Origin: MGBC163016 sp964462135
GTDB taxonomy: Bacteria; Actinomycetota; Coriobacteriia; Coriobacteriales; Eggerthellaceae
Assembly: GCA_964462135.1 (NCBI GenBank)
Contig: CAYWWK010000007.1
Coordinates: 1 to 64,000, forward strand
DNA length: 64,000 bases
Direction: 5' to 3'
The position numbers were made by a program, and so were the translations under genes. The notes below the pieces were generated by a model. The model was not told where the DNA came from. It did no database searches and was given only the letters and a program-made list of their open reading frames with translations. Shown in pieces: positions 35,675-44,761 of the stretch. How positions within the stretch are numbered: the stretch's first letter is position 1; each line of letters starts with the position of its first letter.

Positions 35675-36534
35675 TTGCCGGCAGGAACGAAAGGCTCATC
35701 CACCTTCGGCTTCCGCTTGCGGATGATCACATATCCGATGATGATGCTGGCGAGGGCAACCACGGTGCTTGCCCCCAGCCACCATCCTCCCATTCCCATC
35801 CAGAATCCCTCAGGATACATCTGGATGAGGAGGCTGTCTGAGGGAAACGTCCACGTGCCCTCAGCGAAGAAGAGGCTGTGGAGGGCGGCGAAGAGGCTGT
35901 CGAAGCCGAAGGCTGCCCACAGGCCAAAACCCAAGAACAGCCCAAGCGTGATGGCGCCGCCTGCGACCAATGCCGTCCCCGCAGGCTTCGCTCCAAACAG
36001 ATAGACCAGTCCCATCAGGCAGAATGCGGCAATGAGCGCGCACCCGAGCAGAGGCATCCTCAAAGAGGTGATGACGCCGTTCACGTCATCCAAATGGTCG
36101 AGGGCCTCATCAGACAACGCATATTGCAGGCCGGATTCCGCCAGGTTTTCCATGGTGACATCTGGTGAGGGGTCATTGCTTGCTTGGACGATGCTCTGGG
36201 CGAGAGGACTCCACCGATCGGCAGTGGGAGAGGAGGACGAGGAGGAATTCCGGGCGGCGCTCAGCACTTCCTCGGCCAAAGCGATATGGGCTCCCTCCAC
36301 TCCCGCCGATTCCCTTCCATAGTCATCAACGGTGTAGTTCCTTGTCTCCAAGGCAAGCTCTATGAGATCCTCACGATCGTAGGGCGAAGCGTCGAAAGCG
36401 CTGTTGGCTGAGGAGAGGCTGCGGGTGATCTGGGGAAAGCCGGCGCAGAGGGCGAACCCGATGGCTACATAGGTTGAAACGAGCGCAATCGTCGCCAAGG
36501 TCGTCAAGAATCTGCGTTGGAACTTCTTGGTCAT
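35665..36534 (-). CDS. DUF1461 (TIGR01906-type) integral membrane protein
   Basis: 289 aa. It has an N-terminal helix (~10-32), an extracytoplasmic segment with 'YDREDLIELALETRNY', then three helices (~160-182, 190-212, 252-274). The conserved region 'LHSLFFAEGTWTFPSDSLL' lies between the last two. A positively charged C-terminal tail ('RKRKPK') is predicted to be cytoplasmic. The family is widespread in Firmicutes and Actinobacteria and has no established function. It is convergent with gltX and divergent from the ATP-grasp gene. Confidence 0.8.
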   Translation of the reverse strand: MTKKFQRRFLTTLATIALVSTYVAIGFALCAGFPQITRSLSSANSAFDASPYDREDLIELALETRNYTVDDYGRESAGVEGAHIALAEEVLSAARNSSSSSSPTADRWSPLAQSIVQASNDPSPDVTMENLAESGLQYALSDEALDHLDDVNGVITSLRMPLLGCALIAAFCLMGLVYLFGAKPAGTALVAGGAITLGLFLGFGLWAAFGFDSLFAALHSLFFAEGTWTFPSDSLLIQMYPEGFWMGMGGWWLGASTVVALASIIIGYVIIRKRKPKVDEPFVPAGNQA

Positions 36535-36614
36535 GGAAGATGTCCTCTCTTGGTCGGTTCGAATACACTATATTTGATAGGCAATGCATTTGAAAGCAAG
36601 GAAGGGGTGCGTCC

Positions 36615-37967
36615 ATGGGGTTGCGCATGCATGATCTGAGGGAGGAATACATCGATGTCGTGCTGTCATTGGATGGTGATGTCGAAGGCAGGGAAAACGC
36701 CTTGCAGCTCATCGCGGATTCCGACATCAAAGCCTATGGAGCGCCCGTCGAATTCTCCTACATCCCCTATACCTTCTCCGTTGAGGATGTAGCCTTCTTG
36801 GAGGAGGTATGCACAACCACGCATCGTATCCTCTCAAAGGTCATCAAGCATTTCCTGGATGATCCATCCTATCGGGAACTGTTCTGCTTCTCTGATGAGC
36901 TTCTGGACTTGATCTTGATGCCGTGCCCGTATGAGGAGATGCTGCCCCTCGCCCGGTTTGACATCTTCCTGGATGACCGTGACCTGAGCTACAAGTTCTG
37001 CGAGTTCAATACCGATGGTTCCGGGGCCATGTCCAGGGATCGGGAATGCGGGCGTGCGATCATGGAAGGAGCGGCTTTCAAGCGCTTCTCAAAGCTGCAT
37101 GCCTTGGAGCAATTCGACCTGTTCGACTCCTGGGTCTCCGCCTTCATGGACACCTACCATTCCTGTGAGCGTTTCCCTGAAGTGCCGGTGGTCGCTGTGA
37201 CCGATTTCACGGAAAGCGGCGTGATGAGCGACTTCGTGAGATTCATCGAAGCCTTCGAGCGGGCAGGAATCCCAGCTCGCTTCGTCGATGTGCGCAGCTT
37301 CGTCTATGATGGCAAGCATCTCATCGACCCTGCCGATGGGACTGTTATCAATGCCGTCTATCGGCGTTCCGTCACCAGTGAGATGCTTCAGCATCCTGGC
37401 GAATGCGAAGCCTTCATTCAAGCCACGCGTGATATGAACGTCTGCACCATCGGGCATTTCCGCACGACGGTCGTGCATTCGAAGATGGTGTCCGTGGCGC
37501 TCCATGACGAGGCTACGGCAAGCATTCTCACTGAAGATGAGCTGGCGTTCGTGAAGCGCCATGTGCCTCGGACCTATCGGCTGCGTGACGATGCTTTCCT
37601 GTCATTTTGCGACGTCACGGCTGACAAGGACCAATGGATCATCAAGCCAGAGGATGATTACGGAGCCCACGGAGTCTATGCAGGCATCGATTACGATGAG
37701 GAGCAGTGGTCATCCATCGTGCGCGACCACTGGAATGCAGGCTATATCGTCCAAGAATACTACCTGCCTCATCTGGTCGACCTCATTCCCTGCCGCATTC
37801 CACGTGACGGAGATGCCTGCCGCGTGGAAGACTGGCATACCATGCCCGGGCTGTACACATACAACGGTTCATTCGCGGGCGTCTATTCGCGAGAGGGGCG
37901 AGAAGGGGTCATTGCGCTTGATCACGGTGGTCTGATATCCACAAGCTTTCGTGTCGTTGCTGAATAG
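36615..37967 (+). CDS. Glutathionylspermidine synthase-like ATP-grasp enzyme
   Basis: 450 aa. The motif 'KFCEFNTDGSGAM' (~127-139) and the late 'WIIKPEDDYGAHGVYAG' (~339-355) match the acceptor-binding and ATP-binding parts of the circularly permuted/GSP-synthase-like ATP-grasp group, which makes peptide-like amide bonds by acyl-phosphate chemistry. It lacks the amidase domain of bifunctional glutathionylspermidine synthetases and stands alone, with no partner peptide or tailoring gene. Start ATG 36615 has an AAGGAAGGGG site. Substrate unknown. Confidence 0.7.
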   Translation: MGLRMHDLREEYIDVVLSLDGDVEGRENALQLIADSDIKAYGAPVEFSYIPYTFSVEDVAFLEEVCTTTHRILSKVIKHFLDDPSYRELFCFSDELLDLILMPCPYEEMLPLARFDIFLDDRDLSYKFCEFNTDGSGAMSRDRECGRAIMEGAAFKRFSKLHALEQFDLFDSWVSAFMDTYHSCERFPEVPVVAVTDFTESGVMSDFVRFIEAFERAGIPARFVDVRSFVYDGKHLIDPADGTVINAVYRRSVTSEMLQHPGECEAFIQATRDMNVCTIGHFRTTVVHSKMVSVALHDEATASILTEDELAFVKRHVPRTYRLRDDAFLSFCDVTADKDQWIIKPEDDYGAHGVYAGIDYDEEQWSSIVRDHWNAGYIVQEYYLPHLVDLIPCRIPRDGDACRVEDWHTMPGLYTYNGSFAGVYSREGREGVIALDHGGLISTSFRVVAE

Positions 37968-38011
37968 CCCGCAAGGGAAGTGCATGATACCGATGGAGGT
38001 CAAATCCAGCC

Positions 38012-38040
38012 TTGCAAAAGGTCCATCAAGCAAGTAAGAT
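38012..38040 (+). promoter_or_regulatory. Promoter of the rpsP operon
   Basis: TTGCAA (38012-38017) and TAAGAT (38035-38040) are separated by 17 bp, 48 bp before rpsP, which has a ribosome site AAAGGAG. The spacing is ideal for the housekeeping sigma factor. Confidence 0.65.
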
Positions 38041-38087
38041 TTACAACTGCTGTTTTTCTCAATGCATGAATAAAGGAGTACTTCTAC

Positions 38088-38330
38088 ATGGTTAAGATTC
38101 GTCTTGCTCGTCATGGTGCGAAGAAGCGCCCGTATTACAGGGTTGTCGTCTCTGATTCCCGCTGCCCCCGCGATGGCAAGTTCATCGAGCAGGTAGGCCG
38201 CTACAATCCCTGCTCCAGCCCGAAGCTCATCGAGCTTGACATGGACAAGATTGATGCTTGGGTTGCAAAGGGTGCGCAGGTGAGCGACACCGTTTCCAGC
38301 CTTATGAAGCAGGTCAAAGAGAACGCGTAG
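38088..38330 (+). CDS. rpsP: 30S ribosomal protein S16
   Basis: 80 aa. 'MVKIRLARHGAKKRPYYRVV' and 'IEQVGRYNP' are the family signatures. First gene of the conserved rpsP-khpA-rimM-trmD cluster, in the classic order. Confidence 0.98.
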   Translation: MVKIRLARHGAKKRPYYRVVVSDSRCPRDGKFIEQVGRYNPCSSPKLIELDMDKIDAWVAKGAQVSDTVSSLMKQVKENA

Positions 38331-38335
38331 CAATC

Positions 38336-38587
38336 ATGGCGGATACCGCTCAAGATCTCTGCGCTCTCGTAGAGTACATCGTATCACCTCTGGTTGATAA
38401 CCCCGATGATGTAGAGGTGACCTCTGCTGACATCGATGACAAGGTCACCATCGAGATCCGTGTCAATGAGGCGGATGCCGGGAAAGTCATTGGACGACAG
38501 GGGCGCGTCATCAAATCCATTCGCACGCTTGCTCGTGCAGCGGCCTCGCGCAAAGGCACCCATGTTGAGGTGGAGCTGATCGATTAG
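38336..38587 (+). CDS. khpA: KH-domain RNA-binding protein KhpA
   Basis: 83 aa. The KH GxxG loop is 'VIGRQGRVIKSIR' and is followed by the usual helix. It forms RNA-binding complexes (with KhpB/Jag in Firmicutes) that affect cell division and translation. The stop TAG shares its last base with the GTG start of rimM (TAGTG), so translation is coupled. ATG 38336 is 5 bp after the rpsP stop; longer in-frame starts lie inside rpsP. Confidence 0.92.
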   Translation: MADTAQDLCALVEYIVSPLVDNPDDVEVTSADIDDKVTIEIRVNEADAGKVIGRQGRVIKSIRTLARAAASRKGTHVEVELID

Positions 38588-39105
38588 TGCGAGGCTGGCA
38601 CTTGGCAGCCATCGTTGCCGGTACAAAGGGATTGAACGGAAAGCTGAGGCTTGCTGATGCCTCAGCTTTCCTGCTGTCCGCAGATGGTCCGGTTGAAGTG
38701 GCCTTCGTGCCACCGCGTGATGATGTCCCTCGGTTCTCCCGCCTCTGTGCCATAGAGTCACTCTCAGGTGATTCATGCGTGGCGGCCTTCGAGGGGATCG
38801 AGGATGTTGATGTTGCAGCACGGCTTGCAGGCTGCTCTGTTCTGGTGAAGGCGGAGATCGCGGATGCCCCCGCTGTGACCGGGATGGAGGACATGACCGG
38901 TTTCGCTGTCTGTGACGGTGAGGGAAATCAGTTGGGTGTGGTTCGCTCAGTGGAATGGAATCGTCATCAGCCGCTGATATGCATGGTGGCGTCCTCAGAT
39001 GGGAAGGATGTGCATGTTCCCTTCGTGGATGCCATCGTCACTGATGTTGACGAGCGGATGCGGCGAATGGTCGTTGATCTGCCACGAGGCCTGATGGATC
39101 TTTGA
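38587..39105 (+). CDS. rimM: Ribosome maturation factor RimM
   Basis: 172 aa, GTG start overlapping khpA by one base. It binds S19 and assists 30S head assembly. The N-terminal domain carries 'GTKGLNGKLRLAD' and the PRC-barrel-like C-terminus 'DVHVPFVDAIVTDVDERMRRM', both typical. It is 12 bp before trmD. Confidence 0.94.
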   Translation: MRGWHLAAIVAGTKGLNGKLRLADASAFLLSADGPVEVAFVPPRDDVPRFSRLCAIESLSGDSCVAAFEGIEDVDVAARLAGCSVLVKAEIADAPAVTGMEDMTGFAVCDGEGNQLGVVRSVEWNRHQPLICMVASSDGKDVHVPFVDAIVTDVDERMRRMVVDLPRGLMDL

Positions 39106-39117
39106 TCGGAGGGCTTT

Positions 39118-39852
39118 ATGAGGATAGATGCCATCACCACGTTTCCCGCCATGTATGATTCCATCATGGGTGAATCCATGATGAAGCGCGCCCAAGAGAA
39201 GGGGTTGCTGCAATTCCAGGCCCATGATCTTCGGGATTGGGCCCAGGGAGTCCATCGAAAGACCGATGATTATCCCTATGGCGGAGGATGCGGATTGGTC
39301 ATGATGTGCGACCCCATCTTCAAGGCTGTCGAAGATGTCCTGGGCTTTGAGCCTGATTCCCTTCCCGGCGCGCTTGATCGCAGGCCTTCCGGCACGAAGG
39401 TCATCTTCATGGCTCCTCATGGCATCGTCTTCGATGATGCCTGCGCGACACGGCTTTCAGGGGAGGACAGGCTGGTGTTCGTCTGTGGTCATTATGAGGG
39501 CATCGACGAGCGCGCCTATTGCCTTGCCGATGAGATCATATCCATCGGCGATTACGTTCTCACAGGCGGGGAATTGGCATCGATGGTCGTCATCGATGCG
39601 GTCGTTCGGAAGATAGAAGGGGTGCTGGGTGCTGCGGAAGGTGCCCAGAGCGAATCCTTCGTCGAGGGGCTTTTGGAGTATCCCCAATACACGCGTCCGG
39701 CGGATTACCGTGGCATGGCGGTGCCCGAGGTTCTTCTTTCGGGGCATCATGCCCATATCGAGGCGTGGAGGCGGGGGCAGTCACTCAAACGCACCGAGGA
39801 GCTGAGACCGGACCTCCTGTCCGAGATGGCAGAGGCTGGTTCTGCGTTGTGA
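39118..39852 (+). CDS. trmD: tRNA (guanine-37-N1)-methyltransferase
   Basis: 244 aa. SPOUT-class enzyme making m1G37, which prevents frameshifting. Knot and SAM-binding motifs are 'DDYPYGGGCGLVM', 'GHYEGIDERA' and 'SIGDYVLTGGELA'. Length and order after rimM are normal. Confidence 0.97.
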   Translation: MRIDAITTFPAMYDSIMGESMMKRAQEKGLLQFQAHDLRDWAQGVHRKTDDYPYGGGCGLVMMCDPIFKAVEDVLGFEPDSLPGALDRRPSGTKVIFMAPHGIVFDDACATRLSGEDRLVFVCGHYEGIDERAYCLADEIISIGDYVLTGGELASMVVIDAVVRKIEGVLGAAEGAQSESFVEGLLEYPQYTRPADYRGMAVPEVLLSGHHAHIEAWRRGQSLKRTEELRPDLLSEMAEAGSAL

Positions 39853-40016
39853 ACCTGCCTTCAGGCGAACAGGTGATGCATTTTCTCCGGAAAGGCTGTT
39901 TTGGGTGAACGCGCACGCCTATCTGGGGTATCATGGCAAGCGGCTGGAACATGCGTGGCAACGCCCGGTTGCAGCCGTTTTTTACGCTTTGCAAGAGTTG
40001 AGGTTCTGGAGGGTCG

Positions 40017-40586
40017 ATGTATTCAGGTGAGCATGCTGTGAAGAAGAAGGGTTTCCTGCGCTCGGCCCTGTCGCTTGTCTTGACACTGGCTTTGATCGTC
40101 TTGGCTGCATGGGCGCTCAGAACGTTCGTCTTCCAAGCCTATACGGTGCCATCCGGCTCCATGGAAGATACCATCATGACCGGTGACAATGTCTTCTCCG
40201 AGAAGATCACCTATTACACCAGTGATCCACAGCCGGGAGACATCGTCACGTTCCAAGACCCGGAGATTCCTTCCAGGACGCTGATCAAGCGGGTGATAGC
40301 CACGGGCGGGCAAACCGTCCAGCTGATCGATGGCAAGGTCTATGTGGACGGCCAGGAATTGGATGAGACCTACACCGATGGCAAGGAGTCGTGGCCTCTG
40401 GTCTCCTCCTTCGGCTCACCGGTGGTCTACCCCTATACGGTTCCGGAAGGGGAGTTGTGGGTGATGGGGGACAACCGCACCAACTCCCAGGATTCCCGCT
40501 ATTTCGGTTCCATTCCCATATCGTCAGTGACCGGCAAGGCCGTATTCATCTACTGGCCCATCAACAGCATCGGTCCTCTGTCCTGA
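40017..40586 (+). CDS. lepB: Signal peptidase I
   Basis: 189 aa. One N-terminal membrane anchor (~17-36) is followed by the catalytic Ser in 'PSGSMEDTI' and the general-base Lys in 'LIKRVIA'; box E 'VMGDNRTNSQDSR' is present. It cleaves Sec and Tat signal peptides outside the membrane. Start ATG 40017 has a GGAGGG site. It lies in the ribosomal/trmD cluster, 164 bp after trmD. Confidence 0.95.
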   Translation: MYSGEHAVKKKGFLRSALSLVLTLALIVLAAWALRTFVFQAYTVPSGSMEDTIMTGDNVFSEKITYYTSDPQPGDIVTFQDPEIPSRTLIKRVIATGGQTVQLIDGKVYVDGQELDETYTDGKESWPLVSSFGSPVVYPYTVPEGELWVMGDNRTNSQDSRYFGSIPISSVTGKAVFIYWPINSIGPLS

Positions 40587-40636
40587 TCCATCCTTTCCAT
40601 GTCCATATGTCAATGAAGAGAGAGGAACCATCGAAC

Positions 40637-41560
40637 ATGAGTTCAACGGTTGGAGAGACTCCAACATTCCAGGAAGTCATCATGAGGCTGCAGGAATTCT
40701 GGGCGTCTCAGGGCTGCGTCATTCTGCAGCCTTATGACAACGAAGTGGGTGCGGGCACGAATGCGCCTGCCACCACGCTGCGCTCTCTCGGCCCTGACAC
40801 ATGGCGTACGGCTTACGTGCAGGGGTGTCGCCGTCCAACGGATGGTCGCTATGGCGAGAATCCGAACCGCCTGCAGTTCTACTACCAGTTCCAAGTGCTC
40901 ATCAAGCCTTCTCCCGATGACATCCAGGAGGCCTACCTGGCTTCCTTGCGTGCCATTGGCATCGATACGGACAAGCATGACGTCCGCTTCGTCGAGGATG
41001 ACTGGGAGTCTCCCACGCTTGGTGCATGGGGCCTTGGCTGGGAGGTGTGGATCGACGGCATGGAGGTCACGCAATTCACCTATTTCCAGCAGGTGGGCGG
41101 CTTCGAATGCAAGCCGGTGCCCGTTGAGATCGCATATGGTCTTGAGCGCCTGACCATGTTCGTGCAAGGGGTCGATTCCGTCTATGACATCATATGGGCG
41201 AAGGGTCCTGACGGTGTCACCTTCACCTATGGCGATGTGTATCTGGAGAATGAGCGCGAATATTCCAAGTACAACTTCGAAGTGGCCGACACGGAATTCC
41301 TCTTCAGGGAATTCGCCGATCGCGAAAGGGAATGCCTGCAAACCCTTGATGCGGGACTTCCGCTTCCGGCATACGATTCGGTGCTGAAGTGCTGCCACAC
41401 CTTCAACCTGCTGGATGCGCGTGGTGTCATCTCAGCGACTGAGCGCATGGGCTATATCCTGCGTGTGCGCACGCTGGCCAAAGCGTGCTGCGCATCGTAT
41501 ATGGAACACGTCGTCGGCATCTCCTCAGATGCAGGCTCCAAGGAGGTCGTCTGTGACTAG
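40637..41560 (+). CDS. glyQ: Glycyl-tRNA synthetase alpha subunit
   Basis: 307 aa. Class II catalytic subunit of the alpha2-beta2 enzyme, with 'RLQEFWASQGC', 'GRYGENPNRLQFYYQFQV' and 'LGWEVWIDGMEVTQFTYFQQ'. Start ATG 40637 is the family start; a longer open frame to 40391 lies over lepB in another frame. Its end overlaps glyS by 8 bp. Confidence 0.97.
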   Translation: MSSTVGETPTFQEVIMRLQEFWASQGCVILQPYDNEVGAGTNAPATTLRSLGPDTWRTAYVQGCRRPTDGRYGENPNRLQFYYQFQVLIKPSPDDIQEAYLASLRAIGIDTDKHDVRFVEDDWESPTLGAWGLGWEVWIDGMEVTQFTYFQQVGGFECKPVPVEIAYGLERLTMFVQGVDSVYDIIWAKGPDGVTFTYGDVYLENEREYSKYNFEVADTEFLFREFADRERECLQTLDAGLPLPAYDSVLKCCHTFNLLDARGVISATERMGYILRVRTLAKACCASYMEHVVGISSDAGSKEVVCD

Positions 41561-43643
41561 CACGAAGACGCTTGCATTCGAGATCGGCACTGAAGAGATC
41601 CCGGCGTTCGATCTGAAGGCGGCCACGGAGAAGCTGCCGCAGATCGTCGAACGTGCGCTTGATGACAGGAACGTGGGCTATGGTCCCATCTCCGTCTATT
41701 CAACCCCACGCCGTCTGGCTGTGGTCATCAAGGATGTGGCTGAAGAGACGGAAGCCATCGAAGAGGTCTTCAAGGGACCTTCGGTGAAGATCGCCTTCGA
41801 TGAGGAGGGCAATCCCACCAAGGCGGCAAGTGGGTTCGCGCGTGGCAAGGGAGTGGATGTCTCTTCCCTTGAAGTGCGCGAAGAGGGTGGTGTGGAATAC
41901 GTGTTCGCTGAACGCCACATTCCATCCCAGGCCGTCATGACGTTTCTGCCCGAGGTGCTTCTCGGTGTGATCGAATCGCTCCCTTGGCCGAAATCCATGC
42001 GCTGGGCAAGCTATCCTGAGCTCTTCACACGTCCTGTACGCTGGATCGTCGCCCTGTTCGGTGATGAGGTTATCCCGCTTGCCTTCGCTGGCGCGGTTTC
42101 CGGGCGACACACGGAAGGGCACCGCGTCCTCTCACCTGAAGGTGCTGACATCCTTCAGGCCGATGAATACGAGCAGGTGGTGCGCAGCCTGAAGATCGTT
42201 CCCACGCAGGCAGAGCGCAAAACGCTTATCGAAGAGGCCGTGGCGAAAATGGAAGGCGAACTGGGAGAGGGCTTCACGGTGGTTCTTCCTGAGAAGACAC
42301 TCACCGAGGTCATCAACCTCTCAGAATCACCCACTCCCATGCTCGCACAGTTCGACGAGGGCTTCTTGGCAGTGCCTGAAGAGATCATCGTCGATGCCAT
42401 GCTCATGCATCAGCGCTATTTCCCCATCTACAAAGAGGGGAGACTCACGAACCGTTTCGTCATCGTCTCGAACGGAGATGCGGCATTCGCTGACAACATC
42501 ATCGATGGCAACCAGCGCGTGGTCGCAGCGCGTCTCTACGATGCGAAGTTCTTCTACGAGGAAGACCTGAAGAAGCCGCTTGAGGACTATGTCGAGAGGC
42601 TTGATGAGGTGGTCTTCCAGGAGAAGCTCGGTACGATGCGTTCGAAGACCCAGCGCGTGGAGCAGCTTGCCGAGAGGCTTTGCTTGGATGCTTCGGTGGA
42701 TGACGAGCTTGCGGGCAAGGTGGTTCGCGCCGCCCATCTGGCGAAAGCGGATCTCGTCACCAACGCGGTCATCGAATTCACCAGCGTGCAAGGCATCATG
42801 GGGTCCTACTATGCCGAAGCCTCTGGTGAAGACGAGATGGTCGTCGCTGCCATCGCGGATCATTACATGCCGCGCTTTGCGGGAGATGGCATCCCGCGTG
42901 ACATGGTAGGCAAGATCGTTGCGGTGGCAGACAAGATGGATACCATCTGCGGGCTGTTCGCCATCGGTCAGCTTCCGACCGGCTCATCCGATCCCTTCGC
43001 GCTGCGTCGTGCCGCTCTTGGCATCATCACCATCCTGGAGAGCGGTGTCGATATCAGTTTGGAGGCCGCCATCGCGTGTTCCCTTGATATCTATCAGGCA
43101 GACGGCATCGAGATGAACGCTCCTGAGGTTCAGCGGAGTGTCACCGACTTCTTCGTCACGCGTCTGAAGGTCATGCTCAAAGACGAGGGTGCCACGCCCG
43201 ATGCGATCGAAGCGGTGCTCGCAACGGGCATTGTCGAACCGGTCACCATCATGACGCGCGTTCATGCACTCGATGCGGCGCGCAAGGAGGCACCAGAGGA
43301 CTTCGCGGACCTTTCGACGGCATTCGCCCGTGCCAACAACCTGCGCGAACCTGAGCTTGGCTGCCTTTGTGATGCGTCCATCTTCGATGAATCCGAGAGC
43401 GCACTTGCCAAAGCCATCGAAGAGGCTCGCACCCGCGTGGCTGAAGCGCTTGAGGGTGATGACTATCCAAGTGCGCTTTCAGCCCTCGCGTCGCTTCGCA
43501 AGCCCATTGACGACTTCTTCGAGCAGACGATGATCATGGTTGACGATGCAGCGGTACGCATGAATCGCCTGCGCTTGCTGAACGCATTCGTCGAGGTGTT
43601 CGCGAACGTGGCTGATTTCGGCAAGCTGGTCTTGGCGAAGTAG
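41553..43643 (+). CDS. glyS: Glycyl-tRNA synthetase beta subunit
   Basis: 696 aa from GTG 41553, which has AGGAGG 6 bp upstream and overlaps the glyQ stop. 'LAFEIGTEEIPAF' is the family N-terminus. An HD-like region and the C-terminal anticodon-binding DALR-type domain are present. The beta subunit binds tRNA-Gly. Length is normal. Confidence 0.97.
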   Translation: MTSTKTLAFEIGTEEIPAFDLKAATEKLPQIVERALDDRNVGYGPISVYSTPRRLAVVIKDVAEETEAIEEVFKGPSVKIAFDEEGNPTKAASGFARGKGVDVSSLEVREEGGVEYVFAERHIPSQAVMTFLPEVLLGVIESLPWPKSMRWASYPELFTRPVRWIVALFGDEVIPLAFAGAVSGRHTEGHRVLSPEGADILQADEYEQVVRSLKIVPTQAERKTLIEEAVAKMEGELGEGFTVVLPEKTLTEVINLSESPTPMLAQFDEGFLAVPEEIIVDAMLMHQRYFPIYKEGRLTNRFVIVSNGDAAFADNIIDGNQRVVAARLYDAKFFYEEDLKKPLEDYVERLDEVVFQEKLGTMRSKTQRVEQLAERLCLDASVDDELAGKVVRAAHLAKADLVTNAVIEFTSVQGIMGSYYAEASGEDEMVVAAIADHYMPRFAGDGIPRDMVGKIVAVADKMDTICGLFAIGQLPTGSSDPFALRRAALGIITILESGVDISLEAAIACSLDIYQADGIEMNAPEVQRSVTDFFVTRLKVMLKDEGATPDAIEAVLATGIVEPVTIMTRVHALDAARKEAPEDFADLSTAFARANNLREPELGCLCDASIFDESESALAKAIEEARTRVAEALEGDDYPSALSALASLRKPIDDFFEQTMIMVDDAAVRMNRLRLLNAFVEVFANVADFGKLVLAK

Positions 43644-43679
43644 CCCGCAGAACGCTGCATCCGAGCAGGGGAAAGTCTG

Positions 43680-44573
43680 ATGAGCCACGCACCTGGCCAC
43701 CCATTCATCCACGAAGAGGTTTCAGGCAATGCCTCGTTTCCTACTGTGCATGTGGTTTCGGATTCAGTCGGAGAGACGGCGCGTACGGTCGCGCAGGCCG
43801 CCGCAGCCCAGTTTGGCGTCACGAATCCCAAGATAGAGGTCTTGGGCAAGGTGAAGTCGTTCGAGCAGGTGCGAGATTATCTCGAGGACCATGCGGCATA
43901 CCATATCGAGCAGCTGGGAGATGACCGGCTGCTCGTCTTCTATACGCTCGTGGCTCCTGATCTGCGCGATGCAGTGTCCGACTATATCGATGCGCATGAG
44001 AATATATACGGTGTCGACCTGCTGACCTCAGCCATCACGGCCATGGCCGACATCAGCGGATTGTCCCCGAAGGACATGCCCGGTGTGCTGCGTGTGGCTG
44101 ACATCAACTACTTCAATCGCGTGGCAGCGCTTGAATTCACGATCGAGCATGACGACGGTCGGAATCCGCAGGATCTCACCAAGGCCGATATGGTCATCAT
44201 CGGGGTCTCACGCACTTCCAAAACCCCGGTGTGCATCTATCTTGCCCAGCATGGGTATCAGGTGGCCAACGTCCCGCTGGACATGCTCACCGATCCTCCC
44301 GCGCAGCTCTTCGATGTTGATCCCGCGCGCATCTTCGGTCTGATGTCCACTCCTGACACGCTTTCCGGCATCCGCTCGCGTCGTATCGGAGCGGCCGCGT
44401 CCGTCGCAGGTTCGTATGCAGATCCTGAATGCATCCATGAGGACCTTGAGAGCGCCCGTGCCTTGATGAGGCGCCTCGGATGCTATGTCATCCGCACTGA
44501 CGGCAAGGCGGTTGAGGAGACAGCTCAGGAGATCATGGATCTCTACAGCCGGTCTTTCCCGAGCAAGTCCTGA
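43680..44573 (+). CDS. Pyruvate phosphate dikinase regulatory protein (bifunctional kinase/phosphorylase)
   Basis: 297 aa, DUF299 family. It inactivates PPDK by ADP-dependent phosphorylation of a Thr and reactivates it by Pi-dependent removal. 'VVSDSVGETARTVAQAA' and the P-loop-like 'GVSRTSKTP' are diagnostic. It sits immediately before ppdK, so regulator and target are neighbours. The paralogue acting on PEP synthase differs in substrate only; the neighbour decides in favour of PPDK. Confidence 0.93.
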   Translation: MSHAPGHPFIHEEVSGNASFPTVHVVSDSVGETARTVAQAAAAQFGVTNPKIEVLGKVKSFEQVRDYLEDHAAYHIEQLGDDRLLVFYTLVAPDLRDAVSDYIDAHENIYGVDLLTSAITAMADISGLSPKDMPGVLRVADINYFNRVAALEFTIEHDDGRNPQDLTKADMVIIGVSRTSKTPVCIYLAQHGYQVANVPLDMLTDPPAQLFDVDPARIFGLMSTPDTLSGIRSRRIGAAASVAGSYADPECIHEDLESARALMRRLGCYVIRTDGKAVEETAQEIMDLYSRSFPSKS

Positions 44574-44761
44574 ATTGAACGCACGCATCAGCAGCTCAAG
44601 GATGCGTACGTATACCACTCAAGAAATAAAGCGGGCAAGAGCATCTTTTTCGTTTGGCAGGATTGTTATCATTGATTCACCTTGGAAACAGGGGCGGTTC
44701 TTGTCGTCTATGAGAGGGGCGACGGACTGAGTCAGGTCGATGGTCGTTGAAGGAGTGCATC

